A program made the position numbers and the translations under genes. From assembly GCA_031265635.1 (NCBI GenBank), contig JAISCK010000006.1, forward strand, positions 1-5,864: 5,864 bases of DNA, read 5' to 3'. The notes beneath the pieces are model-generated. The model was given only the letters and a program-made list of their open reading frames with translations. It did not search any database and was not told the origin of the DNA. This stretch comes from Spirochaetaceae bacterium. GTDB taxonomy: Bacteria > Spirochaetota > Spirochaetia > Treponematales > Breznakiellaceae. Of this stretch, positions 1-5,510 are shown in pieces; the first letter of the stretch is position 1; each line of letters opens with the position of its first letter.

Positions 1-90
1 CTTACGGCAAAGCTCCCCAGAAGCTACACCATAGGCCCGGTGGAGCAGGCATCCCTTTTCGGCGCCGCCGTGGCAGCCCTGTCCGGCTAG
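1..90 (+). CDS. C-terminal fragment, possible sugar kinase/ASKHA-fold ATPase (partial)
   Basis: An open frame runs from the first base to a TAG at 88-90 and gives 29 residues; the start lies outside the window. The segment TIGPVEQASLFGAAVAAL resembles the C-terminal helix region of sugar kinases with the actin-like fold (FGGY, BadF/GlcNAc kinase groups), where a Pro/Glu turn precedes a small-residue helix of the type 'xxGAAxxA'. FGGY kinases usually carry a longer tail after this helix, while here the protein stops about a dozen residues later, so the exact family is uncertain. It converges on the M15 peptidase gene with only 6 bases between stop codons, and no terminator hairpin is visible there. 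The function is an inference from a very short fragment. Confidence 0.4.
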   Translation, partial: LTAKLPRSYTIGPVEQASLFGAAVAALSG

Positions 91-96
91 GATCTG

Positions 97-1185
97 TCAG
101 CGTTCAATAACCTGGGGGATGATGTGGTGTATGCCGGCGTCATTCCTTGGCGTAACAATTCTAAAGTCGCCTTCGCGGGCCGCGAGGAGCCGGTTGATTT
201 CGTGGAGTTCGGGCCTGTATTCAAAATGCATGGTATCAAAGAACAGCCATTTGCCGCCCCATATAAAGCCTTCGTTCTCAAAGGCCCGTATCACTTTTTT
301 AGGAGGCTGCCAGCGCCTTTCAAGGGGAATGAACATCCAGTCCGGGTTGCGCTCCCGTTCCCACTGCCAGTAGACGGCCCCTTCCCCCTGCCTGTTTTGC
401 AGGTCAAGGGCCAGGCCCCAACTGTGGTAGCTCAGGCCCCGGCCCCCCCGGACTGCTCTCCAGTTGTAGGCGCCTATGGGGGCAAGGGAATCCAGAAAGC
501 GTTTTAATTCCGCGTCCCCGGCGCTTTCCCTGGTAAGCGCGCTGTCTATGCGCGCAAGGGCGTCGCGTATCTCCCGGTGTACGGTGGCGTCCCGTCCAAG
601 AAAGCGCACGCGGACAAGACGGGCCTCAAGCTCGGCCCTGTTTCCGCCGCCGTAGAGAAAGGCGCGGAAGCTATTTTCGTAATCAAGGCTGCCGTAGTTT
701 TCTTCCCTGGCAACCTGGGCCCTGATCTCCGCCGCTTCCTCCGGGGAATAGTCCTTTGGATCGAAAAGTTCCCTGGGGTAGATTTCAAAAGAATAGGGCC
801 TGAATGAGGCCCACTGGTCTTTTTTCTCAAGGGGAAGTATGCGGCCGTGGGCCCAGGCGAAACTTCTGTCTTCTCCGTTGATGATCCACTCGCCGCCGGA
901 ATACACGACGGATTTTATTTTTTCGGGAAAGGTGTACTGGTACGCGCGGAGTATGACGCCGGGTTCAAGATCGTACCCCTGGGAGGCCGGCGGCAGGGAG
1001 GACGTTTCCTGGGCGGCGGGAGAGACCAAAAAAAGAACGAAGAGGACTAGTCCAGGGCAAGAGCGGTATAATAGATGAATTCCCCGCTTGATTCCCTTGT
1101 ATAGTGGAGCGCCGGGCCTGTCAGCGTCGTATGTTTCTCGAAGAGACCGCTTCCCAGAAGGGCCGCGGTCAAGGGGGTTCCGCAT
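97..1185 (-). CDS. M15-family (VanY/CwlK-like) exported D-Ala-D-Ala carboxypeptidase or L-Ala-D-Glu endopeptidase
   Basis: This is a zinc peptidase acting on peptidoglycan stem peptides outside the cytoplasmic membrane. In the 362-residue frame the M15 signature is clear: HSWGLALD places zinc ligands His254 and Asp261, and FFDTMHFEY gives the third ligand His320 with Asp317 as likely catalytic acid/base. Asp at that position, rather than the Glu of VanX/VanY, is like the CwlK/phage endolysin branch. A hydrophobic stretch at about residues 44-57, followed by SPAAQ, looks like a signal peptide or anchor. About 170 residues between it and the catalytic core are not assigned to a known domain. 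The start is doubtful. ATG at 1185 is the only upstream ATG, GTG or TTG in frame that keeps the signal segment, yet it overlaps the MEMO-like gene by 139 bases and puts about 43 residues before the hydrophobic core. A rare ATT at 1080, or a TTG at 1029 that destroys the signal, are alternatives. It is the last gene of the probable minus-strand operon. The choice between carboxypeptidase and endopeptidase cannot be made from sequence. Confidence 0.85.
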   Translation of the reverse strand: MRNPLDRGPSGKRSLRETYDADRPGAPLYKGIKRGIHLLYRSCPGLVLFVLFLVSPAAQETSSLPPASQGYDLEPGVILRAYQYTFPEKIKSVVYSGGEWIINGEDRSFAWAHGRILPLEKKDQWASFRPYSFEIYPRELFDPKDYSPEEAAEIRAQVAREENYGSLDYENSFRAFLYGGGNRAELEARLVRVRFLGRDATVHREIRDALARIDSALTRESAGDAELKRFLDSLAPIGAYNWRAVRGGRGLSYHSWGLALDLQNRQGEGAVYWQWERERNPDWMFIPLERRWQPPKKVIRAFENEGFIWGGKWLFFDTMHFEYRPELHEINRLLAAREGDFRIVTPRNDAGIHHIIPQVIER

Positions 1186-1874
1186 GCGCTGATTTTACCC
1201 TGTTCGCGGGCTTTCATCAATTCGCGGGCCTTTTTCCCGCCCAGGAGGGAAAGAAAGAGCTTGGCCTCCTGTTCCGCCGCTTCCTTGTCCGTGCCGACGG
1301 AAGCGCAGCTTGGAATCACAAAAAGGGTATCCTTGAGTATGGGCGTAAACACCGCCCTCAGCGCCCTGGCCAGGGCGGAGACAAGGGGGACGCTAGCGCC
1401 GCCCAGGAGAACAGGCACCAGAAAGGCGCGGGGATAACGGTATTTGATAAAGGGAAGGACAACCTCGTAGGCATGTTCCCGCAGGTGGGGAATATCGTTT
1501 ATCTCAAAGCGGGCCGAACAGGACGCGAGGGCCCGGCAGAGATCCCGGCATACGGGCATATTCCCCAGAGGCGTTTCAAAAAAATCAGATTCGGTGATAA
1601 AAAGCCCCTGTTCCCCGCTGTGATGCAGGGACCCCAGCAGCACTATCCGCTTAAGATTGTTTTCTCCGGGACATTGCAGGAAAGCCCCGGCTGTTGTTTT
1701 TCCCGAAACACTCCAGGCGCAGTGGGGTACAAGAACGGCGCGGGCGTCTCCCTCGCCGGGACTTTTCATGCCGAAGGAAACAAGTTCCGCTTCAGCCTGG
1801 GTCTTTTCTTCGGGATAGAAGAGACCTCCGGCTATCATGGAGCGTATTTTGTTCCTCCGGCGAGTTTTCCCCAT
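1047..1874 (-). CDS. MEMO1-like protein (AmmeMemoRadiSam system protein B family), divergent metal site
   Basis: From ATG 1874 the protein has 275 residues, a normal length for the MEMO/AmmeMemoRadiSam-B family. Family landmarks appear in order: AGGLFYP (15-21), LVPHCAWSVSG (48-58, usually PHAGYxxSG), LLGSLHH (79-85), TPLGNMPV (101-108), EHAYEVVLPF (133-142), VPVLLGG (153-159) and a cysteine in SACGTPL (Cys231). Human MEMO1 binds iron or copper through two His, a Cys and an Asp/His pair. Here the usual SSDxxH segment reads PSCASV (188-193), so the Asp and His are replaced. No AMMECR1 or radical-SAM partner gene is present in the window. I chose ATG 1874 because it places the FYP motif near the N terminus; an in-frame ATG at 1970 would overlap the upstream gene by 47 bases and add 32 residues unlike the family. 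The start has only a weak ribosome binding site. The gene lies 49 bases after the NFACT stop and overlaps the annotated M15 frame. Its biochemical role is unknown; the family fold is related to extradiol dioxygenases. Confidence 0.85.
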   Translation of the reverse strand: MGKTRRRNKIRSMIAGGLFYPEEKTQAEAELVSFGMKSPGEGDARAVLVPHCAWSVSGKTTAGAFLQCPGENNLKRIVLLGSLHHSGEQGLFITESDFFETPLGNMPVCRDLCRALASCSARFEINDIPHLREHAYEVVLPFIKYRYPRAFLVPVLLGGASVPLVSALARALRAVFTPILKDTLFVIPSCASVGTDKEAAEQEAKLFLSLLGGKKARELMKAREQGKISACGTPLTAALLGSGLFEKHTTLTGPALHYTRESSGEFIYYTALALD

Positions 1875-1923
1875 GCCTAAAGTGTAAAGCCGCCGGGATT
1901 TCAATGCAAGATGCGAAACCGCC

Positions 1924-3351
1924 TTACTCGACGCGGCATTTTTCCAGTTCCCTGAGGCGGCTGTCTTCAAGAGTAATATGAAGGTTTTTTTCCTGGGTTG
2001 GTATCACAAGGCCCTTTGGGCCGTTCTTTGCACGGCGCAGGTATTTTACCGGCGTGTAAAAAAGATCGCCGCTTTTCGCGTTTCTTCCTTTGGAATAGAA
2101 CAGGGCGAGGTTCCCCGCGTCAAGGAGCAGGTCAAGGGGATAGGATTTGCCCTGTTTCTGTTTGATGAACACATAGGAGCCCGGATAATCCCTGGCGTGA
2201 AGCCAGAGGTCGTTGCCCTTTACATGCCTGCGGAGCAGTGCGTCATTTTCCTTTGCGTCCCTGCCTACGAGTATGGTCCAGTCCCCCCTGCGGAAGGAAA
2301 GGCCCGGCAGTTTGGGGCCGGAGGCGTTTTCCCGGTTGGTCTGGAGGCCCTTGTTCCTGACGAGCCTGTACAGGCGGAGGGGGTTGGTTTCGGCAAGGAG
2401 CGTTTCAAGGATGCCCTCAAGGCGGGCCAGTTCTTCCCTGCCGGCCCTGATTTCCGTTTCAACATCTTCAAGGCTTCGTTTTGCCTTTTTATGCTTCTGG
2501 TAATATACTTCGGCCTGGACCGGTCCGTTTTTCAGGGGGTCAAGGCGTATCCTGACCCTTTCCCCGGTAGAAAAATCATCGGCCTCAAGCCAACTGTCCC
2601 CGGCTTTGATAGAAGCGAGGTTTGCCATGATGATGTCGCCGTAATGGCGCAGCGAACCGGAAGCGGCAAAGTCCGCCTGTTTTTCCGAAAGGGCCTCAAG
2701 CGAAGCAGCCAGCCTTCCCATCCTGCCGCTGTAGATTTTGCGGGCCTCCGCTTTAAGCGCCTCAAGGGAAAGGGCGCCGCCCTGTTCGGCATAGTAAGAG
2801 TCAACCTGTTCGTTAAAGGAGCCTTCCGGTCCCAGGTCCCTGACTTCATATTCCCGCGCCGGAGTTTTAGGTTGAACGTCAGGCCCCGTGTCCTGTTCGG
2901 GCCGGTAAAAGCCCCCGGAAACTTCGCCCCGTTTGGGGCTGCGGCGCATGGCGTCAAGGACCGCACCGCCGCTGTCTGTTACGATTACATTGGCCGCGTT
3001 GGACCAGAGCCGTATGTACAGCCTGAGTTCTTCCCCGCCTGAACGGACGAGCATACGGACTATGCGGTCTTCTCCAAGCTGTTCAATTTTTGTAATCCTC
3101 CCGTTGACTATGCGGGCTTTGAGGAATTCGGCAAAGCGCAGGGGCTTGCCGCCGCGGGGAACCGCCCTGAATGTTTCGTGTATCCTGCACGCTCCGGGGC
3201 TGAGGGCCGCAAGGAGTACCGTGGTTTTGCCGTGATTGTGAATATGGAGGGCCAGGACATCAAAGGTACTCTGGGTGATCTTTTGTATCTGTCCGCCCTC
3301 AAGGTCAAGTTCCGAGAGTACAAGGTTGATTTCTTTCCAGTTAAGGGACAT
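1924..3351 (-). CDS. rqcH: NFACT/Rqc2-family ribosome quality control protein (RqcH-like), short form
   Basis: RqcH-type proteins bind stalled 50S subunits with peptidyl-tRNA and recruit tRNA-Ala to add C-terminal alanine tails that mark the nascent chain for degradation; older annotation calls them fibronectin-binding proteins. The 475-residue product shows an NFACT-N domain at about 1-150, including the GEDRIVRM segment. Its Asp95-Arg96 match the DR pair needed for tRNA binding in the Bacillus protein. A charged helical coiled-coil region follows at about 195-225 and 283-320, and then an NFACT-R domain (DUF814) at about 352-465 with GNDLWLHARDYPGSYVF as its hallmark. The family in Firmicutes is near 570 residues. 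The missing length lies between about 150 and 195, where helix-hairpin-helix motifs are expected. The start MSLNWKEI is typical, with GGAG only two bases upstream. It is first in the minus-strand set and divergent from the GH3 gene. Family assignment is firm; alanine tailing is inferred. Confidence 0.9.
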   Translation of the reverse strand: MSLNWKEINLVLSELDLEGGQIQKITQSTFDVLALHIHNHGKTTVLLAALSPGACRIHETFRAVPRGGKPLRFAEFLKARIVNGRITKIEQLGEDRIVRMLVRSGGEELRLYIRLWSNAANVIVTDSGGAVLDAMRRSPKRGEVSGGFYRPEQDTGPDVQPKTPAREYEVRDLGPEGSFNEQVDSYYAEQGGALSLEALKAEARKIYSGRMGRLAASLEALSEKQADFAASGSLRHYGDIIMANLASIKAGDSWLEADDFSTGERVRIRLDPLKNGPVQAEVYYQKHKKAKRSLEDVETEIRAGREELARLEGILETLLAETNPLRLYRLVRNKGLQTNRENASGPKLPGLSFRRGDWTILVGRDAKENDALLRRHVKGNDLWLHARDYPGSYVFIKQKQGKSYPLDLLLDAGNLALFYSKGRNAKSGDLFYTPVKYLRRAKNGPKGLVIPTQEKNLHITLEDSRLRELEKCRVE

Positions 3352-3401
3352 AGCTCCATGCTACACAGGACGGCTTTTTTTGCATATAGTAGTGTATCAC
3401 C
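3352..3401. promoter_or_regulatory. Divergent intergenic region, putative promoters for rqcH-like and GH3 genes
   Basis: These 50 bases separate two divergently read genes and must carry start signals for one or both unless promoters lie inside coding DNA. It is the only AT-rich patch nearby. On the + strand TATAGT at 3385-3390, with a TG a few bases before it, resembles a -10 box; no good -35 box is seen. The complementary sequence reads ACTATATG, a possible weak -10 for the minus genes. No strong Shine-Dalgarno precedes ATG 3402. Promoter placement is an inference from base composition and weak matches. Confidence 0.35.
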
Positions 3402-4610
3402 ATGAAGCGTATCCTGTGTTTGGCATTGCAAGTCCTGTGGTACGGCGCGGCGGCCCTGGCCCCTGTTTCCTGTTATAAAGCCCAAGGGGTGAAAGCGTCA
3501 GGCCCGGTCTCTGAGGCCCAACGCGCCGAAGCCTCGGAGAAGGCCGCGGAAGCCGCGCTCTGGGTAAAAGCGCTTTCCCTTGCCCGTTCACTTGACGACG
3601 GGCGTCTCGCGGCCCAGGTCCTTATGGCCGGAACCGACGGCAAAGAAACACTCCCCCTGTGGATGAAAGAAATTTTTTCAGAAGTCCCTCCGGGCGCTCT
3701 TATGCTCTTTTCGTATAACATCGCGGACAACCCCGAAGCTGTCGCGGGTTTTATCGCCGAAGCCAGGGATTTTGTCGCCGGGGAAAGCCTCGTTCCCTTT
3801 ATTGCCGTGGACCATGAGGGCGGGACCGTGAACCGCCTTGCTTTTGTTGCGGGCTCTTTTCCGCCGCCCCTTTTTTACGGCGACGAAGCGCGCAAAAAAG
3901 GCGGCGAAGCGGCCCTTGACGAAGTCTACGGCAGCGCGCTCCGGGCGGCGGCGGGGCTTGGCGCTTTAAGCATTACCATGAATCTCGCCCCTGTCGCCGA
4001 GATACTCACCGATGACAACAGCGCCTTTCTCGGCGACCGCTCCTACGGCAGGGACGCCGCCTTTGCCGGCGAAGCGGCTTCGCGCTTTGTCCGCGCCATG
4101 AGGGAACAAGGCGTAGCCTCGGCGGTAAAGCATTTTCCCGGCCACGGAGGGAACGACCCCCATGAGGGAAGCAACGCGCTGCCCTATACCGCCGGAGAAC
4201 TCCGGGACCTTGTTGCTTCGTTTAAGACCGTAATCGAAAAGGCCGCCCCCGCCGCCCTCATAGTCTCCCACGCGGCGGTTCCCGCCATGAACGGCGAACC
4301 GAGCGCGAGCCTTTCGCCCGGCGTTATGCGTTCCTGGATCAGGGAGGAACTGGGTTTTGAGGGCATCATACTCACCGATGATTTTTCCATGAAGGCGGTG
4401 CGTTCCCTTTTTCCCTCGACAGGCGAAGCGTCTGTCGCCGCGCTCAACGCCGGCGCCGATATGGTCATGGTCTGGCCCCCCGACATACTCAAAACCCACA
4501 GGGCCGTTCTTGCCGCCCTTGCCGGCGGCGTCATCAGCCGGGAAAGGCTTGAGGAAGCGTCGGCCCGCATCATCAGAGAAAAGCTCCGTTACGGGCTGAT
4601 GGACAGATAG
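3402..4610 (+). CDS. nagZ: GH3 beta-N-acetylhexosaminidase (NagZ-like), probable lipoprotein
   Basis: This glycoside hydrolase family 3 enzyme removes terminal beta-linked GlcNAc, typically from muropeptides in cell-wall recycling. The 402-residue protein has the NagZ landmarks in order: AVDHEGGTVNRL (136-146), LGDRSYG (210-216), KHFPGHG (243-249) followed by Asp252-Pro-His254 as the Asp/His acid-base dyad, and ILTDDFSM (323-330) with Asp326 as the likely nucleophile. All catalytic residues appear intact. The N terminus is a short positively charged start, a hydrophobic stretch and APVSC with Cys24. This is not a perfect enterobacterial lipobox but fits the relaxed spirochaetal type, so lipid anchoring in the periplasm or outer membrane is likely. 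A charged linker (about 30-55) precedes the TIM barrel. There is no C-terminal GH3 second domain, as in single-domain NagZ. The next gene starts 7 bases after its stop, suggesting one transcript. The substrate could be dietary or environmental chitobiose-type sugars rather than self-muropeptides. Confidence 0.9.
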   Translation: MKRILCLALQVLWYGAAALAPVSCYKAQGVKASGPVSEAQRAEASEKAAEAALWVKALSLARSLDDGRLAAQVLMAGTDGKETLPLWMKEIFSEVPPGALMLFSYNIADNPEAVAGFIAEARDFVAGESLVPFIAVDHEGGTVNRLAFVAGSFPPPLFYGDEARKKGGEAALDEVYGSALRAAAGLGALSITMNLAPVAEILTDDNSAFLGDRSYGRDAAFAGEAASRFVRAMREQGVASAVKHFPGHGGNDPHEGSNALPYTAGELRDLVASFKTVIEKAAPAALIVSHAAVPAMNGEPSASLSPGVMRSWIREELGFEGIILTDDFSMKAVRSLFPSTGEASVAALNAGADMVMVWPPDILKTHRAVLAALAGGVISRERLEEASARIIREKLRYGLMDR

Positions 4611-4613
4611 GAG
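4609..4613 (+). promoter_or_regulatory. Shine-Dalgarno AGGAG overlapping the GH3 stop codon
   Basis: AGGAG at 4609-4613 shares two bases with the TAG stop of the GH3 gene (4608-4610). It stands 4 bases before GTG 4618 and 7 bases before TTG 4621, so either can be the start of the pseudouridine synthase. The overlap suggests translational coupling between the two genes. Confidence 0.7.
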
Positions 4614-4617
4614 TACC

Positions 4618-5328
4618 GTGTTGGAAAAGATACCACCCGAAAGAATCCTTTACGATGACCCTTGCTGTGTCGTAATCAATAAAGAAGTTGGGGAAGCCGT
4701 GGAAGGCGCGGGCAGGGGCATGAAGGATCTTTTGGCCCTGCTCCGTTCAGGCGGCTTCCCCCATGCCGAAGCGGTACAGCGCCTTGACGTGCCTGTATCG
4801 GGATGCGCGCTCTTTGCCAAAACAGGCGGCGCCCTGGCAGCGCTTAACCGGGCCTTCTCCCAGGGAAGGGCGGTGAAAAAATACTGGGCCGTGCTGGAGG
4901 ACCCCTCGGTGGCGGGCGGGCCGGACCCCGCCGGCGAAGGTGAACTTGTTCACTGGATAGCGAGCGACGCCGGAGTCAATAAAAGCAGGGCCTTTGACAG
5001 TCCCGGCCCCGGCCGCAAAGAAGCCCGGCTCAGATACAGATGCCTGGGCCGGGGGATACGCTATCTTTTTCTGGAGATTGAACTCATAACCGGACGGCAT
5101 CACCAGATACGGGCCCAGCTTGCCGCCCTCGGCCTCCATATAAAAGGCGACCTTAAATACGGCAGCCGCCGCAGCGAAAAAGGCGGCGGCATAAGGCTCC
5201 ACGCCCGCTCCCTGGCCTTCCCCCATCCCGAAACCGGGCGGACAATAAGCGTCAGCGCCCTGCCCCGCATGGACCCCCTCTGGGAAGCCCTGGCGGAAGC
5301 CGCCTCCCGGACGGAAAAGCCCAAATAA
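4618..5328 (+). CDS. RluA-family RNA pseudouridine synthase
   Basis: This enzyme isomerises uridine to pseudouridine in rRNA or tRNA in the cytoplasm. The 236-residue product starts at GTG 4618 (or TTG 4621), directly after AGGAG. Motif II reads QRLDVPVSG with the catalytic Asp57, where most RluA proteins have HRLDRxTSG. KKYWAVLE (87-94) is the usual KxYxAxV strand. The C-terminal motif is TGRHHQIRAQLAALG (158-172), where the common form is GRTHQIRxHL, and HIKGDLKYG (174-182) matches the I-x-GD-x-x-YG motif. There is no N-terminal S4 domain, so it belongs to the compact RluA/TruC-like group. The target uridine cannot be told from sequence. It is probably cotranscribed with the GH3 gene, without obvious functional link. 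The altered residues around the catalytic Asp are noted, but the core Asp, Gly-Arg and Gln-Ile-Arg residues are kept, so it is likely active. Confidence 0.9.
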   Translation: MLEKIPPERILYDDPCCVVINKEVGEAVEGAGRGMKDLLALLRSGGFPHAEAVQRLDVPVSGCALFAKTGGALAALNRAFSQGRAVKKYWAVLEDPSVAGGPDPAGEGELVHWIASDAGVNKSRAFDSPGPGRKEARLRYRCLGRGIRYLFLEIELITGRHHQIRAQLAALGLHIKGDLKYGSRRSEKGGGIRLHARSLAFPHPETGRTISVSALPRMDPLWEALAEAASRTEKPK

Positions 5329-5373
5329 GGAAGAAGAATTTACCGCGAAGAAGTCAAATAAGTAAAAGCAGGA

Positions 5374-5432
5374 AGGGGGGCCTGTTTCCATACTGCCGAT
5401 TGCAAACAGCCGCTCTGTTGCCCGGCCCCCCT
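5374..5432 (-). terminator. GC-rich stem (AGGGGGGCC / GGCCCCCCT), possible terminator for the flavoprotein gene
   Basis: A perfect 9-base inverted repeat pairs 5374-5382 with 5424-5432. The 41-base loop contains a smaller hairpin, AACAG (5405-5409) with CTGTT (5415-5419). Read on the minus strand it is followed by a T-rich but interrupted stretch, CTTTTACTTATTT, at about 5358-5370. That fits an imperfect terminator for transcripts arriving from the flavoprotein gene. The large loop lowers confidence. Confidence 0.35.
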
Positions 5433-5434
5433 GC

Positions 5435-5463
5435 GCGGGAGCCTTGCGTTGCAAGTCTCCCGC
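5435..5463. repeat. Strong inverted repeat / hairpin in convergent spacer
   Basis: GCGGGAG (5435-5441) pairs with CTCCCGC (5457-5463). After one C/T mismatch, CTTGC (5443-5447) pairs with GCAAG (5451-5455), leaving a three-base GTT loop. This gives 12 base pairs with one mismatch. No T tract follows on either strand, so it is not a canonical intrinsic terminator. It could be a transcript-stabilising 3' structure, a processing site or a dispersed palindromic repeat. Confidence 0.6.
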
Positions 5464-5470
5464 TACCCCC

Positions 5471-5510
5471 CTGTCAGCCGTTCATCGGACAGCCCCTGTT
5501 TTGGTTTTTT
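5471..5510 (+). terminator. Putative intrinsic terminator after the pseudouridine synthase gene
   Basis: CTGTC (5471-5475) pairs with GACAG (5488-5492), with a little extra CG pairing inside. A few C's follow, then the T-rich run TGTTTTGGTTTTTT (5497-5510). Position and polarity fit the end of the GH3-pseudouridine synthase transcript. The stem is short and the T run is interrupted by GG and set off by four C's, so termination strength is uncertain. Confidence 0.45.

Noticed and set aside
1104..1880. 258-codon + strand frame opposite the MEMO-like gene
   Set aside because: Low-complexity, Gly/Arg-rich translation without recognisable domains; it mirrors the MEMO coding frame.
1875..1970. Upstream ATG at 1970 as start of the MEMO-like gene
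   Set aside because: It adds 32 residues not typical of the family and overlaps the NFACT gene by 47 bases; ATG 1874 gives the normal N terminus.
1978..3042. 354-codon open frame on the + strand, antisense to the RqcH-like gene
   Set aside because: The translation shows no family motifs and lies fully opposite a gene with clear NFACT domains; long antisense frames are expected with this biased codon use.
3966..4499. 177-codon minus-strand frame opposite the GH3 gene
   Set aside because: Shadow of the NagZ-like coding frame; no start signal or motif.
4747..5454. 235-codon minus-strand frame opposite the pseudouridine synthase
   Set aside because: The plus-strand frame carries all RluA motifs and a good ribosome binding site; the antisense translation is Gly/Ala/Phe-rich with no family features.
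5374..5463. Integron attC site or CRISPR repeat in the hairpin cluster
   Set aside because: No attC-type core sites and no regularly spaced direct repeats are present; the inverted repeats differ from one another.
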